Assembly (NCBI GenBank): GCA_964462525.1
Contig: CAYWWY010000001.1
Location: 496,001-560,000 of the forward strand
Direction of reading: 5' to 3'
From: CAYWWY01 sp964462525
GTDB lineage: Bacteria > Thermotogota > Thermotogae > MWEM01
DNA length: 64,000 nt
The notes below the pieces were generated by a model, which had not been told where the DNA came from, did not search any database, and saw only the letters and a list, made by a program, of their open reading frames with translations. Below are positions 36,240 through 44,987 of this stretch, piece after piece; positions within the stretch are counted from its first letter, which is position 1; every line of letters starts with the position of its first letter. The position numbers and the translations under genes were made by a program.

Positions 36240-37686
36240 TCCAGGCCAGTGCGACTCCTTTATGAAAGGGGTCTACGATGCTTTTTCGGAGGAGCTCCCT
36301 CAGGGATTTCTCACTAAACCGACATCAGAGCAAATTGCCGTTCTCATGAGTTTTTTTGAAGGATTGAAGTCAGATTCATTAGCCTATAAAGAACAGTTGG
36401 AAAGCTCTTCTATTCTGTTGGAAACTCAGTTGGAAGAGATTTCGAAAACCTACGAAGAATTGTCGACTTTGTTCGAAGCAACCACAATCCTCTCTCGTTC
36501 CTTAAACCCGGAGGATCTATTGGACGATATCGTTGAATTGGTATTAAACTCGATTCCTTGCAACCTCATTAGTATTGTAATCCGCAGCATCGACAAGGAA
36601 CCCATTTTCTATTCCAAAGACACCAACACCAACTTTTCTGATCGAGAAATCCATTCTATAGAAGTCTTTCTACGGAAATATTTGGTTGGCGGGACGATGA
36701 AAGCAATTCTGCGAGAAGGGCCCGAGATCGATGTGAATCTGGGTTTGGAGCAAGGAAAGATCCAATCATTAATCATCATCCCCATCGGTACCCCAGAGGA
36801 ACGATACGGAGTCATGCTCCTTGCAAATCGGTTTCACCAATCGTTATTTACTGCAGGGGACAGGAAACTTTTGGAGTCGATCACCAATCAGTTTCATTTT
36901 AGTTTGAAGAACTACCATTATTTGCAAGAAAGAATCAAGCAAGAGCGTCTGAGAGAAGAAATCGAAATCGCGAAAAAAATCCAGAATTCCTTGTTGCCGA
37001 AGACAATCGCTCAGCTGCCTGGTATCGAAATATCAGCCAGCTTTTCTCCCGCGATCGAAGTAGCCGGTGATTATTACGATGTCATTCCCAAAAAAGAGGG
37101 GTTGCTTTTAGTGGTCGCGGATGTTTCAGGAAAAGGGATTCCTGCATCTTTGCTGATGAGTTCTTTTCGTACCGCGCTCAAGATATTTGTCGATCAAGCG
37201 CGCTCATTAAAGGCACTGGCTGTCATGACAAATGATCATGTCGCAAAAAATGGCATGGCCGATCGATTTGTGACTGCCATGTTTATCTATCTGTATCAAG
37301 AATCGAAAACAATGGCCTTTTGCAATGCCGGTCATGATCCTGTATTATTGTACCGCCCCGCAAGCGACGCCTTTTTTGAGCTGACGAATGATGGCTTGCC
37401 GATCGGGATCTTTGAAGATCAGAGCTATCAAGAAGATCAGTTCGCTTTGGCTCAGGGAGATGTGATGATTGCTTATACTGACGGCATACCCGAAGCTCGA
37501 AATATAAAAAAAGAAGAATTCGGATTTGAACGCATTAAAGCAGCCCTTCGAGCTGCCCACAAACAGTCTGCCACGCAGATTCGGGATTTTGTTCTATCGC
37601 AAATCGACGAATTTGTTCAAGAAGCGCCACAACACGATGATACAACCTTTCTCGTTGTTAAAGTGAACAATCATACAATTGAGTGA
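36232..37686 (+). CDS. GAF-PP2C (SpoIIE/RsbU-type) serine phosphatase
   Basis: 484 residues. A helical N-terminal part (1-75), a GAF-like sensor (about 80-225), a coiled linker (EEIEIAKKIQNSLLP), then the PP2C domain. Metal-binding motifs are AGDYYDV (about 279-285), VADVSGKGIPASLL, NAGHDPVLLY, YTDGIPEARN and PQHDDTTF. Such phosphatases usually dephosphorylate an anti-sigma-factor antagonist in partner-switching pathways. No such partner lies nearby. It overlaps the receiver gene by 8 bases. Confidence 0.93.
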   Translation: MLDPGQCDSFMKGVYDAFSEELPQGFLTKPTSEQIAVLMSFFEGLKSDSLAYKEQLESSSILLETQLEEISKTYEELSTLFEATTILSRSLNPEDLLDDIVELVLNSIPCNLISIVIRSIDKEPIFYSKDTNTNFSDREIHSIEVFLRKYLVGGTMKAILREGPEIDVNLGLEQGKIQSLIIIPIGTPEERYGVMLLANRFHQSLFTAGDRKLLESITNQFHFSLKNYHYLQERIKQERLREEIEIAKKIQNSLLPKTIAQLPGIEISASFSPAIEVAGDYYDVIPKKEGLLLVVADVSGKGIPASLLMSSFRTALKIFVDQARSLKALAVMTNDHVAKNGMADRFVTAMFIYLYQESKTMAFCNAGHDPVLLYRPASDAFFELTNDGLPIGIFEDQSYQEDQFALAQGDVMIAYTDGIPEARNIKKEEFGFERIKAALRAAHKQSATQIRDFVLSQIDEFVQEAPQHDDTTFLVVKVNNHTIE

Positions 37687-37708
37687 ATCAGAATAAAAAA
37701 TCTATGAT
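37679..37708 (+). promoter_or_regulatory. Promoter of yebC
   Basis: TTGAGT (37679-37684), 18-base spacer, TATGAT (37703-37708), 15 bases before the GTG start. The -35 overlaps the end of the phosphatase gene. Confidence 0.5.
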
Positions 37709-37723
37709 AAGGGAGGAAAGAAC

Positions 37724-38485
37724 GTGTCAGGTCACAATAAGTGGGCAAACATCAAACACAGGAAAGCGGCCCAGGATAAAAAACGATCTTCTGTTTTTAC
37801 AAAAGTCATTCGAGAACTAACCGTCGCTGCAAAAGAAGGTGGGGGTGATCCATCCTCCAACGCGCGACTTCGAGCTGCCATTGACAAAGCCCGAGATGCC
37901 AATATGCCAAAAGATACTGTCGAAAAAGCCATTAAACGAGGGACAGGAGAATTGGAAGGCGTTGAATACACCGAAATAATGTATGAAGGATACGCCTCTG
38001 GGGGCGTGGCCCTTCTGGTTTATGGTATGACGGACAATAAAAACCGGACCGCCCAAGAAATCCGGCATGTGTTTTCAAAATACGGCGGAAACATGGCAGA
38101 AACTGGCAGCGTTGGTTGGATCTTCGAGAAAAAAGGAACGATGAATATCGAAGTAGCTCAAGTGGTAGATACCGAAGAGTTTATGATGGAAGCCATTGAT
38201 GCCGGAGCGGAAGATGTCGACGAATCCAGCGAAATACTCAACATTACAACTCTTCCGGAAGATTTGATGAAAGTTTCTGAACAGCTCCAGGAGAAAGGGT
38301 ATGTACCAAAAGATGTTGAATTCTCGTACATTCCAAAAAACTCGATTGCTGTTTCAGGCAAAGACGCGGAAAAGGTTTTGACTCTTGTATCAAAACTGGA
38401 AGAACTGGATGATGTACAAGCCGTTTTTGCCAATTTTGATATTCCCGAGTCAGAGATGGAAGAGATCATGGAAAGGATCGGATAG
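37724..38485 (+). CDS. YebC/PmpR family protein
   Basis: 253 residues, full length. It opens SGHNKWANIKHRKAAQDKK, the family signature, and has MYEGYASGGVALLVYG in domain 2. YebC/PmpR proteins act as transcription regulators and have been implicated in translation of difficult sequences. The GTG at 37724 has GGGAGG 7 bases upstream. It begins a run of seven same-strand genes to 44216. Confidence 0.95.
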   Translation: MSGHNKWANIKHRKAAQDKKRSSVFTKVIRELTVAAKEGGGDPSSNARLRAAIDKARDANMPKDTVEKAIKRGTGELEGVEYTEIMYEGYASGGVALLVYGMTDNKNRTAQEIRHVFSKYGGNMAETGSVGWIFEKKGTMNIEVAQVVDTEEFMMEAIDAGAEDVDESSEILNITTLPEDLMKVSEQLQEKGYVPKDVEFSYIPKNSIAVSGKDAEKVLTLVSKLEELDDVQAVFANFDIPESEMEEIMERIG

Positions 38486-38488
38486 TTT

Positions 38489-39337
38489 TTGCGCCGTTGT
38501 ATCGACCTTCATATGCATAGCCATTGCTCGGACGGCGAACGATCTCCTTCGAATCTCGTTCAGTTTCTAAAGAGCCATGGGGCAGAATTAATCGCACTCA
38601 CGGATCATGACCATATCGACGGAATTGAGGCGGCGAAAAGCGAAGCAGAAAAAATTGATATTCGGTTTCTTTCGGGTGTGGAGATCTCAACAGTCTATCG
38701 GGACGGAGAAATCCATGTTCTTGGTTACTTTTCCGATCCGCCCAATTCTTCGCTGCAAGCCTTTCTAAAGAAACGATTTCGAGATCGCGAGCATCGGATG
38801 GCCGAGATGATTCAACGCCTTCGGGAGATTGGAGTCTGTATCGATTATCAACAGGTCCTCGAACAGTCTCCTGGACCCTATGTATGTAGGCCCAATATTG
38901 CGAAAGCAATGGTTCAGAGCGGATATGTCATGAGCATGGATGAAGCCTTTTCTGAACTGTACATAGGCAATCACGGCAAGGCCTACGTTCCTCCGTATGG
39001 CTGTTCTCCTTCTGAAGCAATCCGTGAAATCAAAAAGTCGGGCGGAAAGGCCTTTATTGCTCATCCGGGAATCTATTTTTCTCCCTACTATTTGGAAGGG
39101 CTCCAAGAACAAGACTTTTCTATATGGATCCATGATGGCTTGGATGGGATTGAAGCTTTCCATCCAAAACATACCTTTGAAATGACCAAGCGATTTTGTC
39201 GGACCAAACGAAAACTGCAAATGGCGTTCTCGGTTGGATCAGACTACCATTATGGGGAATACAAAAAATTCTGGGAGCTCGTTCCTCAGCAATCACTTGA
39301 GGAGATTTGGGAATGGTTCACATCCGCTTTTTCGTAA
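38489..39337 (+). CDS. PHP-domain phosphoesterase (TrpH/YciV type)
   Basis: 282 residues. The PHP metal motif HMHSHCSDG (H8, H10) is followed by LIALTDHDHIDG and GVEISTVYRDGEIHVLGYF, then FIAHPG and GSDYHYG. This matches the family that hydrolyses 3',5'-nucleoside bisphosphates or trims RNA 5' ends. The start is an unusual TTG, 4 bases after the yebC stop; no ATG precedes the first motif. Confidence 0.88.
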   Translation: MRRCIDLHMHSHCSDGERSPSNLVQFLKSHGAELIALTDHDHIDGIEAAKSEAEKIDIRFLSGVEISTVYRDGEIHVLGYFSDPPNSSLQAFLKKRFRDREHRMAEMIQRLREIGVCIDYQQVLEQSPGPYVCRPNIAKAMVQSGYVMSMDEAFSELYIGNHGKAYVPPYGCSPSEAIREIKKSGGKAFIAHPGIYFSPYYLEGLQEQDFSIWIHDGLDGIEAFHPKHTFEMTKRFCRTKRKLQMAFSVGSDYHYGEYKKFWELVPQQSLEEIWEWFTSAFS

Positions 39338-40383
39338 CCCTATTGCTCGTGTGGGGATGCAGCTTAAGTCTATGCATCGCAGAGGATTTTGAAGACCTTG
39401 ATTGGGAGCTCCGGTACCCAGAGGTTGTCTTCCAAGAGCGAGAAGCCAGTTTGGGAGTATCTTTCGGAGTCTTCACCGAAATCGTCGAGGAAGAACTATT
39501 GGGCGGCGTCTACCTCCACCTGATCCCAGAAATGAAGTTTCTCATGTTCGAAGGAAGCTTTCATATCGGTTTGAGGACGGTCATTCGAGATCAAGAAATG
39601 TACATTGACTTTGAGAACCTTCATCCCTCTCAATACTTTCAACACGCTCGATTCCGGTATAAAGAGCTCCAGTTTTTATTTGGCCAGTCTGTTCCCGCCT
39701 TTCAAAATCAGTTTTATGGTCCATACACATATCTTGGAGAAGCTTTTTCTGCTTTTGAGTGGGACTGGAATGACTGGGATGTGCAAGCAGCATCCTTGAG
39801 TTGGAATAATTGGGCTATTGGGACAAACACACCCGAGTGGTCTTGGGGAAATGGAGGAATTTCAGGAAGCTTTGACGCATATGTGGATTGGAGCGCATCT
39901 GAAACCTTCGCTCTTTCTATCGGACCTTCAGCGCGATTTGACTCCATTACCCTCACTCCGATGATTGCCTTTGCTACTCCCGACCTGTTTGGCGCGGGCG
40001 TAAAAGTTGGGTTGACATTGGACCAATTTTCCTTACATACTGGAATTCAATGGTTAGACGGGCCAATGCACTTTACAAATATCCAATTGGGTCCGGTGGG
40101 GTTTTCTTCCGGGGAAAAACCGCATTTTCGGGGGGGACGGATGGATCGAGAGTCTTGGAAGCAGATCTCCCTTGATTGGAATGACGACATATATGCTGTA
40201 ACGCTCGGGTTTGGCAATCGAATCCTCTTTGAAGAGGAGGCAGTCGTACAAAATGATCTTTTTTTTCGCCTTCAAAACATTTGGAATATGTCACCTCAAT
40301 GGCAAATACGGACAGACATCCGCCTGATGCCGCGTCCCACTTTTTCGATAGGAATTGCGTATCGGTTTCAACTAGAAACGTAG
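39313..40383 (+). CDS. Predicted outer-membrane beta-barrel protein, function unknown
   Basis: 356 residues with a signal peptide (VRFF-like start, hydrophobic to about residue 23, cleavage near CIA-ED). The mature chain is rich in tryptophan and tyrosine in alternating strands and ends in IGIAYRFQLET. No domain was recognised. The ATG at 39313 lies in the last 25 bases of the PHP gene with GAGGAG upstream. Location in the outer membrane is inferred from pattern only. Confidence 0.65.
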   Translation: MVHIRFFVTLLLVWGCSLSLCIAEDFEDLDWELRYPEVVFQEREASLGVSFGVFTEIVEEELLGGVYLHLIPEMKFLMFEGSFHIGLRTVIRDQEMYIDFENLHPSQYFQHARFRYKELQFLFGQSVPAFQNQFYGPYTYLGEAFSAFEWDWNDWDVQAASLSWNNWAIGTNTPEWSWGNGGISGSFDAYVDWSASETFALSIGPSARFDSITLTPMIAFATPDLFGAGVKVGLTLDQFSLHTGIQWLDGPMHFTNIQLGPVGFSSGEKPHFRGGRMDRESWKQISLDWNDDIYAVTLGFGNRILFEEEAVVQNDLFFRLQNIWNMSPQWQIRTDIRLMPRPTFSIGIAYRFQLET

Positions 40384-40412
40384 GAAAATCATAAAGAACG
40401 GAGGAACCGACT

Positions 40413-41213
40413 TTGTATGATCAAGAGATAAATGATCCCGAATTCCAATGGTTTGTGAAAGAGGTGAATCGAACGATCGGTCTCGATCTTACCGGATACA
40501 AACCCCATCGGGTCAAACGCAGAACCGATATTCTCCTTCGGAAATACGGGATTGCCTCTTACAAAGAATACATGGCAATGGTCACAAAAGACCCCGGGAA
40601 AAAGGAAGAGTTTTTGGATAAACTGACGATTAATGTGACCGAATTTTTCCGAAACCCCGATAAGTTCGATAAACTCAAAGAAACGCACTTGCCTAGATTG
40701 ATTCAGGAATCGGGGAGTCGAACGAAGATTTGGAGCGCCGGTTGCTCCAGTGGGGAGGAACCATACAGTTTGGCCATCTTGTTGGAAGAATTAAATGCCC
40801 CTTCTTCCGTAAAAGTAACGGCAACAGATATCGACAGCGGAGTTTTGGCAAAATCACGAAATGGACAATATGAGAAGAGAGCCTTTGTCAACACGCCAAC
40901 TGCTATTCTCAATAAGTATTTTCAAACCATTGGCGAAAACGAGTATGAGATACTCCCTCAAGCAAAACGCAGAGTGAGTTTTCAGTACCACAACATGCTT
41001 CAAGATCCGTTTGAAAAAAACCTCGATCTCATTGTATGCCGCAATGTTGTCATCTACTTTGAAATAGAAACAAAGAACCAGCTATATCAACGATTCAGCG
41101 ATTCGCTACGCCCTGGTGGCATCCTTTTTGTCGGGAGCACAGAACGCATCTTCAATTACCGGCAACTCAACCTATCGGTGATTGAGCCCTTTTTTTATCA
41201 GAAAGAAAGATGA
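40413..41213 (+). CDS. cheR: Chemotaxis methyltransferase CheR
   Basis: 266 residues. SAM-dependent methylation of glutamates in chemoreceptors. An N-terminal helical domain (to about 75) precedes the methyltransferase fold: TEFFRNPDKF, WSAGCSSGEEPYSLAI (SAM loop), VTATDIDSGVLAKSRNGQY and IVCRNVVIYFE. The start is TTG at 40413 with GGAGGAAC upstream. It sits beside ftsY rather than in a chemotaxis cluster, and serves the unlinked chemoreceptor at 9375 by inference. Confidence 0.93.
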   Translation: MYDQEINDPEFQWFVKEVNRTIGLDLTGYKPHRVKRRTDILLRKYGIASYKEYMAMVTKDPGKKEEFLDKLTINVTEFFRNPDKFDKLKETHLPRLIQESGSRTKIWSAGCSSGEEPYSLAILLEELNAPSSVKVTATDIDSGVLAKSRNGQYEKRAFVNTPTAILNKYFQTIGENEYEILPQAKRRVSFQYHNMLQDPFEKNLDLIVCRNVVIYFEIETKNQLYQRFSDSLRPGGILFVGSTERIFNYRQLNLSVIEPFFYQKER

Positions 41214-41225
41214 GGTGAGGATCCA

Positions 41226-42137
41226 CTGAGTTTTTTTGACCGTTTAACCAATGGACTAAAAAAAACCCGAACGGCTGTATTCTATCAAATCAAGAAGGCA
41301 CTTCAGGGATCAAAGGTTGATAATGATATGTTAGAAACCATTGAAGAATTGCTCATTATGGGTGATGTTGGGATGGACACCACAAAGCTCATCTTGGATG
41401 AGCTTCAAAAGCACTACAAGGAATACGAATCCCCAAGCTTCGCGTTGGAAGAGATCCTGGCTTCCATTTTAGATAGCGATGTTCCTACGATTCCTGTGGA
41501 TATCCCGCCTCCCCTGGTTGTATCTGTTGTCGGAGTCAACGGAACGGGAAAAACCACAACGATTGGAAAACTGGCTCATTATTACCAATCGCGGGGAAAA
41601 GAAGTAGTCGTCGCTGCTGCAGACACCTTCCGCGCGGCGGCTATTGATCAACTCAAGGTATGGGCAACAGAAAGAGCCCATTGCGCATTCATTGCCCACC
41701 AACCAGGAGCAGACGCAGGGGCAGTTGCTTTTGACGCGGTAAACCATGCAATCTCGAAACATAAAGATATCGTCTTGATCGATACAGCTGGGCGATTGCA
41801 TACCAAACACAATTTGATGGAAGAGTTAAAAAAGACTCATCGCGTTGTTCAAAAACTCATCTCGAAAGCGCCCCATGAGACTTGGCTTGTTGTGGATGCC
41901 ACTACGGGGCAAAACGGATTGGTTCAAGCCAATCGATTCAAAGAAGCCGTACAGATCACGGGTTTGGTCCTCACAAAGCTGGATGGTACGGCAAAGGGTG
42001 GAATTGTGTTGCCCATTCGTAGAGAGCTTGAATTACCGATCAAATGGATTGGTGTAGGAGAAGGCATGGACGATCTGCGTCCATTCCATGCACGCGATTT
42101 TGTTCGCGCCCTCATGGAGGCGGATGAACAATCATGA
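41226..42137 (+). CDS. ftsY: Signal recognition particle receptor FtsY, CTG start
   Basis: 303 residues if initiated at CTG 41226. The N-domain starts LSFFDRLTNGLKKTRTAV, the typical FtsY N-terminus; the first in-frame ATG, at 41328, would remove 34 residues of it. The stretch between the in-frame stop at 41211 and 41328 has no ATG, GTG or TTG, and GAGGTGAGG lies 5 bases before the CTG. The G-domain is complete: VGVNGTGKTTTIGKLA, DTFRAAAIDQL, DTAGRLHTKHNL, TKLDGTAKGG. There is no acidic A-domain. It receives ribosome-SRP complexes at the membrane. The stop overlaps the next start (ATGA). Confidence 0.92.
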   Translation: MSFFDRLTNGLKKTRTAVFYQIKKALQGSKVDNDMLETIEELLIMGDVGMDTTKLILDELQKHYKEYESPSFALEEILASILDSDVPTIPVDIPPPLVVSVVGVNGTGKTTTIGKLAHYYQSRGKEVVVAAADTFRAAAIDQLKVWATERAHCAFIAHQPGADAGAVAFDAVNHAISKHKDIVLIDTAGRLHTKHNLMEELKKTHRVVQKLISKAPHETWLVVDATTGQNGLVQANRFKEAVQITGLVLTKLDGTAKGGIVLPIRRELELPIKWIGVGEGMDDLRPFHARDFVRALMEADEQS

Positions 42138-42823
42138 AAAAGGTCTTTTGGCGAAAGCAATACGATTGCCCTCTTTGTGGGCATTCCTTTGAAGCAATAC
42201 GGGTTTTTTCGAATGCAATCTCAGTAAAATCAAGAGATCTATACCTCAAAACCCAATATGAAGGGCCCAACCCCAGTTACTATACCATTCTCGTATGCCC
42301 GAACTGTTATTACACCGCCTACGAAAGCGATTTCACACATATTCTCAGCAAAATGTCTTCCGAAGCCGTGAACACGCTCAAAAACGCCCTGCATAAAGCA
42401 AAAAAAGAATTGACTTTTTCGTTGGAAGAGAAACGCACCACCCAAGACGCATTAGCCATCCATACGTTGGCAGCAATCACGTACACCTGTTTGGAAGATC
42501 GTTACAAGCTGGCTCAGATTTATTTGAAAATGAGCTGGTTGTATGAAGATGTACATCAACCGGAGAATATGCAAATTGCAGGAGCAAAAGCTCTTGACCT
42601 TTTTTTGCGCGCCTTTGAAAGCGAACGGAAAAGGATTGAAGAAGATACCACTCTCTTTTTCCTGGGCTCGTTACACATCAAATACCATCATTATCGCGAA
42701 GGCGGACGATGGCTCGAACGGCTGATCAAAGGGTATAGAGGGAAGCGTTCTCCCTATCTTGCTCCTGCAAAAAAACTCTGGGAAGAGATGAGGAGTGTTA
42801 TGGCTCATGAACAAGATCTGTAA
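42134..42823 (+). CDS. DUF2225 zinc-ribbon protein
   Basis: 229 residues. N-terminal zinc ribbon with CPLCG (C15, C18) and CPNC, a YYTAYESDF segment, then a helical TPR-like part. The DUF2225 family occurs in clostridia and spirochaetes with no settled function. It overlaps ftsY by 4 bases and the next lipoprotein by 17, so it is part of the same transcript. Confidence 0.85.
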   Translation: MKKVFWRKQYDCPLCGHSFEAIRVFSNAISVKSRDLYLKTQYEGPNPSYYTILVCPNCYYTAYESDFTHILSKMSSEAVNTLKNALHKAKKELTFSLEEKRTTQDALAIHTLAAITYTCLEDRYKLAQIYLKMSWLYEDVHQPENMQIAGAKALDLFLRAFESERKRIEEDTTLFFLGSLHIKYHHYREGGRWLERLIKGYRGKRSPYLAPAKKLWEEMRSVMAHEQDL

Positions 42824-44216
42824 AATTTCCAAAGGATTCGCTTGGGGTTTCACCATCTTCGCGTGCTGTATGTTTGCTCTTGGGTGCCAATCCATTCCTT
42901 TGGATGCCGCAGAACGAAGGCAGATTCTTCAAATCCAACTCGATATCGACGAATTGATTCAACGATTGCACATTCTCATCTTGGATCATCAGCAAGCACA
43001 ACAGGAAACGCAAAGCCTTCGGAAGCAAGTAGCCGATTTGAAACAACAAAGTGAAAGACTTGAGCGTTCTTTGGATGAACTGCAGGAAAAGATGGAAAAC
43101 ATGCAGCTCCTGAGCTCACATGAAGCGCTGACTATGCTTGAGGAAATGAAACAGTGGAGACAGACCATGAATCTCCAAATTGAGCAATTGGAAGCGAGAA
43201 TCATGGATGGACCGACCTTTCTTACCCCAACGCCATCCGAAGGACCTCATCCTTTGATCGAACAAATTGACCTTCTCAAAGAAAATTATCAACTCCTCCG
43301 ATGGCTTTCCTACCAAAGCGCACCGACTGGACAGGATCCATTTCTTTTGAACGATATTCATCTGATGATCGGCGGCGAGATCCGCTATACCATACAACCC
43401 GGAGATACCATAAGCGCGGTCGTTCTGGGATTTGGACTTGGACCTGAATGGGTCGAACGTGTAATGGAAGCGAATGGGATTTCAGATGCAAGAAGCATTC
43501 GATCCGGTCAGGTTTTGACCATTCCCTTGATCACGTTTAAAGACAGAGTAACCGTTCCGATTCAAGGAAAGCAGCAGTTTGGGCCTGACGATATCGAAGC
43601 GTTTTTCGGAGATGCCTCCTTCCGGGGGACGACCCGAGGAATCTTGTTCCGAACACCTCCAGATCACGGCATCACAGCAGTCTTACCCGGTAAAGTCATT
43701 GATCAGAGCTCATCGTATGTTGTTTTGTATCATGGAAACGAACTGAAAACCATCTACACTTTGCTGAACAATGTTCGTGTGGCGAAGGGATCTTGGGTCC
43801 GTGCGGGAGATGTCCTGGGATATGCCTCCGATGGATTGTTTCAACTGGAACTTATGTATCTGAATGAATTTAGGGACCCGATGCACTTATATATACACCA
43901 GATTGGGAGCTTCGATATCACCTTCTACACCGAATGGGACGACGGAAATCTGCCCTATTTTCCCTATTTTCGTCGAACCAAAAGCGGGACTTTTGCCCGT
44001 GAATGGTACAGCATCGCTGCAGACCCCCAAGTATTGCCAGAAGGCACAGTGGTCTATATTCCAGCCCTACGTTCGACTCCATCAAACGGGATTTTTGTCG
44101 TAGAAGATATCGGATCGGCAATCAAAGGAAATCGAATCGACGTCTACCTCCGGGATATCAATGAGGCCATGCAACGGCGGTTCACCACTGAAGTTTTTCG
44201 GGTTGGCAAACTGTAA
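42807..44216 (+). CDS. Cell-wall lipoprotein: coiled coil, LysM, LytM-like and 3D domains
   Basis: 469 residues. Lipobox FALGC (C27) anchors it to a membrane. A coiled coil (about 40-130) is followed by a LysM peptidoglycan-binding domain (YTIQPGDTISAVVLGFG), then a LytM/M23-like beta fold with HGITAVLPGKVIDQ but without the usual zinc ligands. A C-terminal 3D domain (VLPEGTVVYIPALRS, FVVEDIGSAIKGNRIDVYL) carries the three aspartates of that family. The combination suggests a structural or lytic-transglycosylase-like wall factor at the envelope. ATG at 42807 is preferred over GTG at 42795. Confidence 0.8.
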   Translation: MNKICKISKGFAWGFTIFACCMFALGCQSIPLDAAERRQILQIQLDIDELIQRLHILILDHQQAQQETQSLRKQVADLKQQSERLERSLDELQEKMENMQLLSSHEALTMLEEMKQWRQTMNLQIEQLEARIMDGPTFLTPTPSEGPHPLIEQIDLLKENYQLLRWLSYQSAPTGQDPFLLNDIHLMIGGEIRYTIQPGDTISAVVLGFGLGPEWVERVMEANGISDARSIRSGQVLTIPLITFKDRVTVPIQGKQQFGPDDIEAFFGDASFRGTTRGILFRTPPDHGITAVLPGKVIDQSSSYVVLYHGNELKTIYTLLNNVRVAKGSWVRAGDVLGYASDGLFQLELMYLNEFRDPMHLYIHQIGSFDITFYTEWDDGNLPYFPYFRRTKSGTFAREWYSIAADPQVLPEGTVVYIPALRSTPSNGIFVVEDIGSAIKGNRIDVYLRDINEAMQRRFTTEVFRVGKL

Positions 44217-44228
44217 TCAATTCTTCCT

Positions 44229-44987
44229 CTACCCCTTCGGATTCTGTCCCTTCGGATTCTGTCCCTTCGGATTCTGTCCCTTCGGATTCTGTGCGATATC
44301 CAAGACCACTCTTCCATCACGGATCTCAACGACTCGATCGGTACGTTCTGCCACGCGGCGATCATGAGTTACAATCAGGAAGGTCGTTTTCAACCGCTCG
44401 TTAATCTCTCGCAAAAGCTGATACACCACTTGCGTTGTATCCGAATCTAAATTGCCCGTGGGTTCGTCAGCTAAAATAATAGACGGTTCATTGATCAACG
44501 CTCTTGCTATAGCCGTTCTCTGTTGTTGCCCACCAGACATTTTGGAAGCCAAATTGTTCTTCACCTTTGCCAATCCGACCAAGTCCATCAGTTCATCAGC
44601 CCGTTGTTCCACTTCATTTGGAACCCGCGTATGGCGGATACGCCATGGAATAAGCACATTTTCGCGGGCGGTGTATTCCGGAAGGAGGTAGTGAAATTGA
44701 AAAATGAAGCCAAGTTCTTCGTTCCGGAGCGTTGCCAGTCCCTTATTGTTCAAGGTTTCCGTTTTCTTGCCGTTAATTGTGAGGGATCCGGAACTGGGAC
44801 GATCCAGCGTACCGATAATATTGAGCAATGTGGTCTTTCCGCTCCCTGATTGACCGATAAGTGAGTTGAAGGAACCCTCTTCAAATGCAAGGTCAACATC
44901 AAAAAGCACCTGGATCGGGGTTTCGGTCCCATAAAATTTGTTGATCTTTTCAAGGATTAAGACCTTTCGGTTTGATTTTTCATCCAT
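44229..44987 (-). CDS. Lol/MacB-type ABC transporter ATPase with (QNPKG)4 tail
   Basis: 252 residues. Walker A GQSGSGKTTLLN, signature MSGGQQQRTAIARAL, Walker B LADEPTGNLDS: the LolD/MacB class that powers extraction of lipoproteins or other envelope work without transporting through the membrane. The last 20 residues are four perfect copies of QNPKG encoded by a 15-base tandem repeat (44233-44292), absent from ordinary members. The start overlaps the permease stop by 8 bases. Confidence 0.9.
   Translation of the reverse strand: MDEKSNRKVLILEKINKFYGTETPIQVLFDVDLAFEEGSFNSLIGQSGSGKTTLLNIIGTLDRPSSGSLTINGKKTETLNNKGLATLRNEELGFIFQFHYLLPEYTARENVLIPWRIRHTRVPNEVEQRADELMDLVGLAKVKNNLASKMSGGQQQRTAIARALINEPSIILADEPTGNLDSDTTQVVYQLLREINERLKTTFLIVTHDRRVAERTDRVVEIRDGRVVLDIAQNPKGQNPKGQNPKGQNPKG
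44233..44292. repeat. Tandem repeat, 4 perfect 15-bp units
   Basis: Unit CCCTTCGGATTCTGT (plus strand) repeated four times without change, inside the 3' end of the ABC ATPase gene and directly before its stop codon on the minus strand. It encodes QNPKG four times in frame. Perfect identity suggests recent slippage; copy number may vary among strains. Confidence 0.95.

Noticed and set aside
44217..44300. CRISPR-like repeat
   Set aside because: Units are adjacent with no spacers and lie in frame within a coding region; it is a tandem coding repeat, not a CRISPR array.
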